Assembly (NCBI GenBank): GCA_001724175.1
Contig: MEDT01000060.1
Location: forward strand, 2,152 to 35,217
From: Cytophagaceae bacterium SCN 52-12
GTDB taxonomy: Bacteria > Bacteroidota > Bacteroidia > Cytophagales > Spirosomataceae
Direction of reading: 5' to 3'
Length of the DNA stretch: 33,066 bases
Part shown: positions 8,345-14,765 of the stretch, piece after piece
Layout of the letters: each line of letters begins with the position of its first letter
Numbering within the stretch: position 1 is the stretch's first letter
The notes under the pieces: generated by a model
The model's input: the letters and a program-made list of their open reading frames with translations, nothing else
Databases searched by the model: none
Told to the model about the DNA's origin: nothing
Made by a program: the position numbers and the translations under genes

Positions 8345-9328
8345 TTAATACTGTTCGATTTTCAGGCTGGACAGCCCGCCTTTATAGCTGATCGTAATCC
8401 GGTTTTCCGACTCGTCGTAGCCCGGCGAGCGGTACCTGTTTTTTTCAACTTTGTCAAAACCGGGAAATTCCGTCGCGTTAAGCGCCCCGGTAGCGATAAT
8501 CTCTACGGCGGCATCTTTGGGTACCTGCACTTCTACGGATGCCACGCCTGCCTTGATATTGACTTCCGACAGGGCTGCTTTGCTGCCCAGCTTCAGCTTT
8601 ACATCGGCGGCGCCGGTATTCATCTGCAGCTTTTCAACCACGTACCTGCTCAGGTCAAATTTACCTTCCCCGGCCCCGAATTTAAGATTCATATCCCATG
8701 CAACCGAATCGTTGAGCTGTATATTGACGGTATTATCGCCGTTATCGTCATCCAGGTTCAGGTCCGCATCTTCCATCCTGAAGTCGACCGTAGCAATATT
8801 ATCCGCTTTATTGTGCCTGATATTGGATACATAGTTGATAATCGATGAGGAAGTGCGGGCCTCAAAGAGCCTGCCGGTGCTTCCTTCGATGGTAAATACA
8901 CCGGCTCCGCCCGAAAAGTTAAGCTTCGAGCTTACCAGGCCGGGCTGCATATCGTAGCCGAAGTCTCCTTTCACCGGCTCGCCCGACCTGTCTTTGCGGC
9001 GGTTTTCCCGGCTTTCATGATTTTTACCCTCTTTCCATTTGCGGGAGTTCCATTCAAAAGGAGCGAGCCCGCGGAATTCCCGGTGCGCTCCCTTCGTCAC
9101 GCCGCCTACGATGGCAAGCGTAATGAAGATCCCAGCAAGGCTGGAGGCCACCCGGTTGCGGGTAAAGCCGGAAATCAGCAGGAGCACCCCGGCGGCGATC
9201 AGGAACCAATACCAGAGGTCGAAGACATCGGACCAGTAAAAGGTGTACAAGTCGAGGCTTTTCAGCAGCCACAGGGCTCCTACGGCCAGCAGCACGCCTC
9301 CTAAGACAACATTGCCTGAATTTCTCAT
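8345..9328 (-). CDS. LiaF-like membrane protein (LiaI/LiaF TM domain plus cell-wall-response C-terminal domain), 327 aa
   Basis: The N-terminus carries three to four hydrophobic segments (about 7-25, 36-55, 62-80), typical of the LiaI/LiaF-type transmembrane domain (GGVLLAVGALWLLKSLDL). Then comes a charged linker (about 85-130, with RKDRSGEPVKGDFGY) and a beta-rich C-terminal region (about 130-327) with repeated patterns such as LNFSGGAGVFTIEG, LKFGAGEGKFDLS, MNTGAADVKLKLG and IKAGVASVEVQVP, the repetitive beta-solenoid of the 'cell wall-active antibiotics response' (DUF2154-like) and toast-rack families. In Firmicutes LiaF restrains an envelope-stress kinase; no such kinase is encoded here, so sensing or scaffolding of envelope damage is inference. 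It sits 12 bp after the LiaI-like gene and 2 bp before the next gene. Confidence 0.85.
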   Translation of the reverse strand: MRNSGNVVLGGVLLAVGALWLLKSLDLYTFYWSDVFDLWYWFLIAAGVLLLISGFTRNRVASSLAGIFITLAIVGGVTKGAHREFRGLAPFEWNSRKWKEGKNHESRENRRKDRSGEPVKGDFGYDMQPGLVSSKLNFSGGAGVFTIEGSTGRLFEARTSSSIINYVSNIRHNKADNIATVDFRMEDADLNLDDDNGDNTVNIQLNDSVAWDMNLKFGAGEGKFDLSRYVVEKLQMNTGAADVKLKLGSKAALSEVNIKAGVASVEVQVPKDAAVEIIATGALNATEFPGFDKVEKNRYRSPGYDESENRITISYKGGLSSLKIEQY

Positions 9329-9340
9329 GATTATTCCCGG

Positions 9341-9508
9341 TTATTTGTGATGACGGAAGTTGTTCTTTACCAGCATGAGGCACCCGGCCGTAATGAAGAC
9401 CAGCGGCCAGAAGTACTTCCCGATCTCGAGATCGGTCAGGTCGCGGATGGCGAAGAAAGCGCCTGTAACAATCAGGAGCACTCCCCAGAAAATATCTTTA
9501 TAGTCCAT
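9341..9508 (-). CDS. Small LiaI-like two-helix membrane protein, 55 aa
   Basis: This 55-aa frame begins MDYKDIFWGVLLIVTGAFFA and continues IRDLTDLEIGKYFWPLVFI then TAGCLMLVKNNFRHHK before a TAA stop. Two hydrophobic helices (about 7-22 and 33-47) joined by a short acidic loop make one LiaI/LiaF-type transmembrane hairpin. The same KFFWPLALIGIGAFLL pattern occurs in the C-terminal half of the PspC protein upstream, so the two are paralogous modules. It lies between the PspC gene and the LiaF-like gene, 12 bp before the latter, which supports a real operon member. It is easily missed because of its size. Confidence 0.75.
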   Translation of the reverse strand: MDYKDIFWGVLLIVTGAFFAIRDLTDLEIGKYFWPLVFITAGCLMLVKNNFRHHK

Positions 9509-9545
9509 TGGAGCAGGAGATTTATAAAGTTAGTAGAAACGTCCC

Positions 9546-9563
9546 CCCTCTTGCAAAGGAGGG
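9546..9563. repeat. Short dyad in the pspC-liaI gap (Bacteroidota intergenic-repeat style)
   Basis: CCCTC (9546-9550) and GAGGG (9559-9563) face each other inside a C-run/G-run context that continues with AGCCAGGGTGTGG. Such C-rich/G-rich dyads are frequent intergenic elements in this phylum. It separates two genes of one operon and could modulate downstream expression. Confidence 0.4.
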
Positions 9564-9581
9564 AGCCAGGGTGTGGTGTGG

Positions 9582-10130
9582 TCAATTGACTTTAAAAGAG
9601 TCTTCCGTATCGTCTTTATCGGGAGTATTCCGGAGCTGGTCGTTCGCGTCAAAGCGGGAGGTCGTATCCTCGCGGCCGGGATCGGGATTCCGGGCCTCAT
9701 AATCCTGGTCGCGCTTTCTCAGCAGCAGGAATGCACCGATACCGATCAGCGCCAGGGGCCAGAAGAACTTACCCAGGCTGTACCACACGATATACTGATC
9801 GAGCAGCATATAGGTTCCGAACGCGATAAGACCGATGGCAATGATTTTGAGATTCCGGTCGCTGCCGGCGCCTGAACCTGAAGGGACGGGCTCGACCGGT
9901 ACAACCTCGGCAGTCGCGGCTTCGGGATTGCCGAAAAGGTACGAAGGTTCTTCCGGCAACGCTACCCATAGCACGATATAAGCGAAGAGCGATACGCCGA
10001 AGCTGACAAACAGTGAGACGACGAACAGAAGCCTTACTATCACCACATCTATATTGAAATATTTGGCCAGTCCCCCGGCGACACCACCGAGTACCGAGTC
10101 TTTTTTCGATCTGCGAAGCTGCTTTTCCAT
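9582..10130 (-). CDS. PspC-domain membrane protein with C-terminal LiaI-like TM module, 182 aa
   Basis: Residues 1-60 are a PspC domain: basic start (MEKQLRRSKKDSVLGGVAGG), LAKYFNIDVVIVRLLFVV, then a second hydrophobic stretch ending YIVLWVALPEE. After a Pro/Glu/Gly-rich linker (about 66-95) come two more helices (NLKIIAIGLIAFGTYMLL and KFFWPLALIGIGAFLLL), a LiaI-type module, and a charged tail of about 40 residues rich in Asp and Arg. PspC proteins are inner-membrane components of envelope-stress systems; here the partners are LiaI/LiaF-like proteins rather than PspA or PspB. It is the first gene of the operon, behind a strong consensus promoter (10162-10192). Confidence 0.9.
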   Translation of the reverse strand: MEKQLRRSKKDSVLGGVAGGLAKYFNIDVVIVRLLFVVSLFVSFGVSLFAYIVLWVALPEEPSYLFGNPEAATAEVVPVEPVPSGSGAGSDRNLKIIAIGLIAFGTYMLLDQYIVWYSLGKFFWPLALIGIGAFLLLRKRDQDYEARNPDPGREDTTSRFDANDQLRNTPDKDDTEDSFKVN

Positions 10131-10161
10131 TGCAATATTGAAATTTTGTTTGATTTGTTAT

Positions 10162-10192
10162 CAAAGGTAGTATGCAATACAAGATACTACAA
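10162..10192 (-). promoter_or_regulatory. Consensus Bacteroidota promoter for the pspC operon
   Basis: On the minus strand TTG (10192-10190) is followed by exactly 20 nt and then TACCTTTG (10169-10162), matching -33 TTG and -7 TAnnTTTG. Transcription should begin near 10155, giving a leader of about 25 nt to the ATG at 10130. Confidence 0.75.
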
Positions 10193-10275
10193 GCTCAAGA
10201 GTTATCACCGGCAGATAGCGCGGCTGAATGGTTGCGGGGCTTGATGGAGCCGCACGCCGGCAGCCCCGAAACAGC

Positions 10276-10899
10276 TTAATCTGTCTCCAGGGCTTCCAGG
10301 ATGTCCATCAGCATACCGTAATCCTTATAGCCGGGCCGCAGCTCCTCGCTTCCCCGGAGCGATATGCCTTCGATAGGCAAAGTGTCCAGGTAATGGTGGA
10401 TCTGGTCTATATCGCCAAGGCCGAAGCCTAACAGAATATTCGCCGATTCGGGCAGTTGCCCGATCACTTCTTCCCATTTGGCCGGGAGCGATACGTTTTG
10501 CGGACTTTCCAGCAGGGTATAGGAAACGCTGCTGTTATAGTCCCGTACGAGCGGCAGCAAATCTTCCGGATCGATTTCGTCGATATTGATCCGGAGCAGG
10601 ACCGGGATGCTCAGCTCGCTCACCAGGAACGGAACCATCGCCGGAACTCCTATTTCCAGGGCATCGAGTGGATACTGCTCCAGGAGCCTTAATATCTCGT
10701 GGACATCTTCCGAGCGGGTTTCCCCCACCAGCTGCACACCTGCGATCCACGACCTGATCTCCGCGAATTTTTCGGGGGTAATGTACTGCGGATTTTCAGG
10801 GTCGAGCGTAAATCCCAGCATTTCAACCCCCATGCCGGCGCAGTACCTGGCGTCGGACAGGTTGGTTACATTACTTATTTTGACAATTGTGGAAAGCAT
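10276..10899 (-). CDS. TrpF-like (phosphoribosylanthranilate isomerase fold) protein with altered active site, 207 aa
   Basis: The protein follows the TrpF barrel from end to end: VKISNVTNLSDARYCAGMG at the position of KICGIT...A...GAD, LGFTLDPENPQYITPE for the LGFIFYPKSPRYV segment, and SLRGSEELRPGYKDY for the final S-x-G-x-E-x-x-P-G-x-K-D phosphate-binding loop. The catalytic Cys of KICG is Ser9 and the catalytic Asp of the LLLD strand appears to be Glu131 (TLLES). It may be inactive as an isomerase or act on another substrate. It is not in a trp operon but follows an MscS channel gene by about 29 bp. The ATG at 10899 is preferred over an in-frame TTG at 10905. A TAAATTTG sequence (10910-10903) lies just before it. 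Confidence 0.75.
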   Translation of the reverse strand: MLSTIVKISNVTNLSDARYCAGMGVEMLGFTLDPENPQYITPEKFAEIRSWIAGVQLVGETRSEDVHEILRLLEQYPLDALEIGVPAMVPFLVSELSIPVLLRINIDEIDPEDLLPLVRDYNSSVSYTLLESPQNVSLPAKWEEVIGQLPESANILLGFGLGDIDQIHHYLDTLPIEGISLRGSEELRPGYKDYGMLMDILEALETD

Positions 10900-10902
10900 T
10901 GA

Positions 10903-10910
10903 CAAATTTA
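10903..10910 (-). promoter_or_regulatory. Possible -7 box overlapping the TrpF-like gene start region
   Basis: TAAATTTG on the minus strand matches TAnnTTTG and ends only 3 nt before the ATG at 10899. No -33 element is clear. It could be chance in AT-rich sequence, or a weak near-leaderless promoter inside the operon. Confidence 0.25.
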
Positions 10911-10928
10911 CGAATTATAAATGATGAG

Positions 10929-12020
10929 TTACGAATGCAGCCCGTCCCGGTAATCGTCATCGGGAGCTGAAGGCCTTTCGTTGATGACCCGCATCCCGGG
11001 AAGCGCCTCCGGATGGTTGTCGCGCAGCCATGCAATGAGGTTTTCCCGGACGAAGCTTCTCAGTACAAAGGAATCAGACGGGGTGGCTACCGACATGGTC
11101 GCCCTTACGATCATCTGCTGCACCTGGGTGTCGATGATGTGCAGCTCGCATACCTCGCCGTCCCAGTTGGGGTGGCTGCGCACGAGCTCGGTAAATTTCG
11201 CGCGCAGGGCATCCATAGGCGTCCTGTAGTCCAGGTAAAGGAGCACCACGCCGATCAGGCTGCTGTCGTTGCGGGTCCAGTTCTGAAAGGGAGTTTCTAC
11301 AAAGTAGGTAATAGGGAGGATAAGCCTCCTCCGGTCCCACAGCCGGACCACCACATAAGTGAGATTGATCTCTTCGATCTGTCCGACCTCGGTTTCGACC
11401 ACAACGGTATCGCCGATTTTGATCGGCTGCGAAAAAGCAACCTGGAGGCTTGCCAGCAGGTTGCCCAGCGTTTTCTGGGCAGCAAAACCTATGATAACGC
11501 TCAGTATACCGGCTGAGGTGAGCAGGCCTACGCCGAATTGCCGGCCTTTTTCGAACGAAAGCAAAAGCAGGGCAAGGGCGATCAGCGAGATGGCCATGAT
11601 GAAAAGCCTCTTGACAAACTTGATCCTGGTAAACAGCCTCCTGTCGTTGAAAGATGCCGTAGGGTCTATTTTCAGGTGAAGCAGGATAGTGCGCTCTACC
11701 AGTACCACTACCCGGGATAGCCCGACAGCCGAAACGGCGATGAAAATAACTTTGAACAGCTGGAACAGCCATTGCGCCTTCGGGTGCTCTTCAGCATAGA
11801 AGCTGAGGCTTAAGGTGAGAAGAAGGACAGGAAAAAAGAAATAAGCAATTTGCGACAGGCTGTCTTTAGCCAGGCGTACATAGGCTTCGCCGTTGAAGAG
11901 CCCCGCGACATTAAGCAGTGATAAGCTCAGCCTCGCCAGTATGCAGCCTGTTAAGACCGACCCCGCCAGGAGGATCCAGAGCGGGGCATCGATTGATTCA
12001 AAAAAGGTTTGTAAAGTCAT
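10929..12020 (-). CDS. MscS-family mechanosensitive ion channel, 363 aa
   Basis: Four hydrophobic helices span about residues 10-190, then the conserved MscS pore and beta domain: GFAAQKTLGNLLASLQVAFS (pore helix TM3 with its Gly/Ala packing face), QPIKIGDTVVVETEVGQIEE, and VRLWDRRRLILPITYFVETPFQNW. The C-terminal vestibule domain follows, with a short charged tail. Inner-membrane release of osmolytes on hypo-osmotic shock is the family role. The frame is open to a GTG at 12098, which would overlap the end of the upstream DUF1460 gene and add an unlikely N-terminus; the ATG at 12020 (MTLQTFFESIDAPLW) leaves a 46-bp gap and is preferred. It is probably cotranscribed with the TrpF-like gene. 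Confidence 0.92.
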   Translation of the reverse strand: MTLQTFFESIDAPLWILLAGSVLTGCILARLSLSLLNVAGLFNGEAYVRLAKDSLSQIAYFFFPVLLLTLSLSFYAEEHPKAQWLFQLFKVIFIAVSAVGLSRVVVLVERTILLHLKIDPTASFNDRRLFTRIKFVKRLFIMAISLIALALLLLSFEKGRQFGVGLLTSAGILSVIIGFAAQKTLGNLLASLQVAFSQPIKIGDTVVVETEVGQIEEINLTYVVVRLWDRRRLILPITYFVETPFQNWTRNDSSLIGVVLLYLDYRTPMDALRAKFTELVRSHPNWDGEVCELHIIDTQVQQMIVRATMSVATPSDSFVLRSFVRENLIAWLRDNHPEALPGMRVINERPSAPDDDYRDGLHS

Positions 12021-12066
12021 TGGCGAATCCTTCAGGCGAAGAAGAGTTGTCGTCTCCTGTTCAAAA

Positions 12067-12915
12067 TTATTCGACGGGCCTGGCAACAAAAATACCACTG
12101 TTCCTTTTATTCTGAGCTACGTACTGGTGCAGCGGGACCGAGCTGAGCTCCACTTCCTTATTGACGGACGAGGCGTGCAGAAGGTAGGCCTGGTTGCCGA
12201 TTTTATTGATGATCCCCATATGGTTGCAATCCAGCCCGCTGATATTCGAGGCGATCCCGATAATATCGCCGTCGTTGAGCTTCGGTTCAATATGCTTGAT
12301 ATCTGCCAGGGGAATGTAGTAGTACTGCCTGGCGTTGATGGAGTCCTCTCTTATCCGCAATTGCTTCCACGCTTCCTCGCTTTTCGCCGAAGGATAGAGA
12401 TCGGGGTGCGCGGTCATAAAGTCGATCGTTTTTGTCAGCGGGATCCCGCCCAGTTCCTGCGAGATGTCGCGGATCACGCCCCTTTTCTGGTTTTCATAGA
12501 GCCAGTCGGTAAAATAGTGCAGCCTGGAAGTGTACCCGTCTATTTCACCGTTACGGTACCTTATCTTTTTCAATTCGTCCTTAAACTGATCGAAGCTGCC
12601 CCCGGCTTTGTAGGTGAGCGCCATAGCCAGCACATTTTCGACAAGTGTTGTGCAGTCGAGCCCGTCGAACCTGCAAACGAGCTGCTCCTGCTGGTTTCCT
12701 TCCAGTGTATGGGCTACATAAGGTGTTTTCAGGAAAGAGTGTGTAATCTGTTTGACGATAACCGGCATCGTTTGTCCGTAATCGTTCCCCATCCTCTCTT
12801 TAAAGGCTTTTTCTGCATCCGACTGGGCCCGGCCGGTCATCGCCGCCATTGAAATGCACAGGGCGCAGAGGGTGGATTTGATCCCGGGGGTCAAAGAAAA
12901 TACTCCGATCCGCAT
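12067..12915 (-). CDS. DUF1460 family (N-acetylmuramoyl-L-alanine amidase-like) exported protein, 282 aa
   Basis: The signal peptide covers about residues 1-31 (MRIGVFSLTPGIKSTLCALC, ending GRAQS). The DUF1460 catalytic motif is RFDGLDCTTLVENVL with Cys88, and the later GLDCNHMGI supplies His232. The Cys-His arrangement is that of NlpC/P60-like cell-wall enzymes, so a periplasmic or outer-membrane-associated peptidoglycan amidase or peptidase role is likely by family. The frame is open upstream to 13002, but the extension has an atypical charged N-terminus; the ATG at 12915 gives a proper signal peptide (12948 is an alternative). It is first in the DUF1460-MscS-TrpF-like run, and is divergent from the T9SS gene at 13452. 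Confidence 0.9.
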   Translation of the reverse strand: MRIGVFSLTPGIKSTLCALCISMAAMTGRAQSDAEKAFKERMGNDYGQTMPVIVKQITHSFLKTPYVAHTLEGNQQEQLVCRFDGLDCTTLVENVLAMALTYKAGGSFDQFKDELKKIRYRNGEIDGYTSRLHYFTDWLYENQKRGVIRDISQELGGIPLTKTIDFMTAHPDLYPSAKSEEAWKQLRIREDSINARQYYYIPLADIKHIEPKLNDGDIIGIASNISGLDCNHMGIINKIGNQAYLLHASSVNKEVELSSVPLHQYVAQNKRNSGIFVARPVE

Positions 12916-13067
12916 CTTTCTTTTTATTGATGTAAGTTGAAGAAGCATGATACAGTTGCTTTTTTCGGACAAAGAAACGCCTGAAGAGCTTCGTTCTGAC
13001 AAGAAAGTTAGAAATATTTTACTGAAAAAAACAGAAAGAAAGTCGTCTGGCCGGATTCTCGATTTTC

Positions 13068-13099
13068 TTTGTAGTTGTCGATGTTTTGAAATATATTTG
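13068..13099 (+). promoter_or_regulatory. Consensus Bacteroidota promoter in the 13-kb intergenic region
   Basis: TTTG (13068-13071), exactly 20 nt, then TATATTTG (13092-13099) match both promoter elements. A start near 13106 would put about 345 nt before the ATG at 13452, an unusually long leader, or the promoter drives a separate small RNA. Confidence 0.65.
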
Positions 13100-13203
13100 T
13101 TGTCGAATTTTTTATAGCTCTCTTGCTACATTTATTTTAGAATTCATTTTCCCTTTTTCCTAATATTTAAACGTTATAATTTTTCTATGAAGGAACTATA
13201 TTG

Positions 13204-13225
13204 ATAATCTGTTTGTGCAGATTAT
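13204..13225. repeat. Perfect 8-bp hairpin in the long leader
   Basis: ATAATCTG (13204-13211) and CAGATTAT (13218-13225) pair perfectly around a TTTGTG loop. No T tract follows, so it is not an intrinsic terminator; it could be a leader structure or a protein-binding dyad. Confidence 0.5.
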
Positions 13226-13451
13226 AGCCGATCCCCCCCCTCGGCCGGTCTGTACTGTTGCTGCCCCTGTTTTTCAGCATTTTTCCCTGTAGTCTGTTGC
13301 TGTTCGGTAAAGAGCCCGGGCGCATCCGGCTGTAGCTGTAGTGTCAAACCTGTCAATCCCCCCGGCAGGAGCACATACGCTCAGGAAGCAAATCATGCTT
13401 AAATAACGGGTTTCGTGCAGCATTCATGGTGTTAACAAAAACAAAATCAAG

Positions 13452-14567
13452 ATGAATGCACTAAAAATTACTTTAGCCTGCCTCTTTATGTCTGTTTTCT
13501 CCGGATTTGAAGTGGTAGCGGCAAATGATTGCGACTTTTCTGACAACAAGCTTAAGAACGGCTCTTTTGAGAGCGGTAAAAACGGTGTGACCGATTGGAC
13601 GGCAGACGGTGTATCCTTGTCGCGCTCCAGCGGATACGAAGTATGCGGGAGCTATTACGGTCTGATGCATTATGACGGACGTAAAAACAAAACGGTCAGG
13701 GTTTACCAGGACGTAAAGCTTGATGACGGAATTACCGCTGTTAAGCTGACCATCTGGGGCGGCGTGCACGATAAATGCAACGCTGAGTTCAGGCTGGTTT
13801 TCCTGAACAGCAACGGGCAGGAAATAAGCGCGGAAACCCGGACAGCAAGCGTAACGAAGGAAGTTAGCAAATATCCGTACGGCTTGAAAAAATACAGCCT
13901 GGAAAACAAAGCCCCCCAGGCAGCCAGGAAGGTACGCGTGGAAGCCAGGATGAAAAGAACAGACAAAGAGAGCGGCGTTTACTTCAAGATAGAAGCCGCC
14001 CTGCTCACCTTCGAGTCCCCGAGCCTGCCGGTCACGCTTTCGGCATTTTCGGGCAGGTCTTCGGAAACAGGGATCGCGCTCAGCTGGCAGACGACCGAGG
14101 AGGCCGGTTCAGAATCATTCGAGGTACAGCATAGCCTTGACGGTGCTTCCTGGAATGCCATTGGTCAGGTAGCAGCCAAAGGAGATTACAAAGGCCTGTC
14201 GACGTACGACCTGTTCCATGGGACGGCCTCTGCCGGTCAGCATTACTATCGTCTTAAAATGACAGACAGGGACGGCTCATCGGAGATGTCCAGGATAATC
14301 GCGGTGGAGCATTCCTCCCGGTATGCAGGAGAGGCGGCAGCCTGTTTTTATCCCAATCCAAGCAGGGGCAAGGTGCAGCTGCAGGTGCCTGACCATGCAG
14401 GAAATATCGTCGTATATGATCTGACGGGCCGGGCCGTATCACGGACGGCACGAATGGAAAATAACGAAGAAATGGACCTGAGCCGCCTGGAAAACGGGGC
14501 CTACCTGGTCAGCTGGTCTGACGGCCGCGGCAGGAAGTTCTCGCAAAGGCTTATTATTTCACGTTAA
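13452..14567 (+). CDS. T9SS-secreted protein with N-terminal carbohydrate-binding-like domain, 371 aa
   Basis: The signal peptide is about 1-24 (MNALKITLACLFMSVFSGFE, cleaved near VVAA). Residues about 25-190 begin CDFSDNKLKNGSFESG and contain DWTADGVSLSRSSGYEVCGS, the opening of a CBM4/9-like or galactose-binding-like beta-sandwich (N-G-S-F-E followed by W). Residues about 195-290 (LPVTLSAFSGRSSETGIALS to HYYRLKMTDRDG) repeat the pre-sorting module also found in the 1780-aa protein. Residues 298-371 (CFYPNPSRGK to the end) are a type A T9SS sorting domain. It should be exported to the surface or medium; a sugar ligand is inference. It stands alone, with a promoter about 350 nt upstream. Confidence 0.88.
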   Translation: MNALKITLACLFMSVFSGFEVVAANDCDFSDNKLKNGSFESGKNGVTDWTADGVSLSRSSGYEVCGSYYGLMHYDGRKNKTVRVYQDVKLDDGITAVKLTIWGGVHDKCNAEFRLVFLNSNGQEISAETRTASVTKEVSKYPYGLKKYSLENKAPQAARKVRVEARMKRTDKESGVYFKIEAALLTFESPSLPVTLSAFSGRSSETGIALSWQTTEEAGSESFEVQHSLDGASWNAIGQVAAKGDYKGLSTYDLFHGTASAGQHYYRLKMTDRDGSSEMSRIIAVEHSSRYAGEAAACFYPNPSRGKVQLQVPDHAGNIVVYDLTGRAVSRTARMENNEEMDLSRLENGAYLVSWSDGRGRKFSQRLIISR

Positions 14568-14658
14568 GCCAAAAAAGGGGGGAGTAATGAAAAGCCGGCT
14601 TTCTGTGTAGTTAGTTATCTTGTTTTACGAGACACAGAGACCGCAGAGAAAAACCCGG

Positions 14659-14698
14659 GAGCCACAGAGAGGCGAAGTGCGATGCTTCTCTGTGGCTC
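14659..14698. repeat. Perfect 12-bp inverted repeat in a larger palindromic CACAGAG-type element
   Basis: GAGCCACAGAGA (14659-14670) and TCTCTGTGGCTC (14687-14698) are perfect complements around a 16-nt loop. An outer, weaker pairing exists between GAGACCGCAGAG-like sequence near 14636-14649 and CTCCGCGGCCTC near 14710-14722. The ACACAGAGACCGCAGAG phrase recurs within it. It lies between convergent genes and could terminate both. Confidence 0.6.
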
Positions 14699-14765
14699 TC
14701 CTTATTACCTCCGCGGCCTCCGAGTGATTTTCTTTTATATACGCGGCTTGTGGCGGGGATCCGCG

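Larger units (their letters stand above)
12916..13451. other. 536-bp AT-rich divergent intergenic region
   Basis: The stretch separates the DUF1460 gene (minus) from a T9SS protein gene (plus). It holds a consensus promoter on the plus strand (13068-13099) and an 8-bp perfect hairpin (13204-13225), leaving an apparent leader of roughly 345 nt. On the minus strand only a weak TAACTTTC (13010-13003) is seen. I found no plausible coding frame in it. Confidence 0.55.

Noticed and set aside
12021-12098. GTG-initiated extension of the MscS protein
   Set aside because: It overlaps the DUF1460 gene end and adds a segment unlike other channels; the ATG at 12020 fits better.
11893-12852. 319-aa plus-strand frame across the MscS and DUF1460 genes
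   Set aside because: It is a shadow of two well-supported minus-strand genes.
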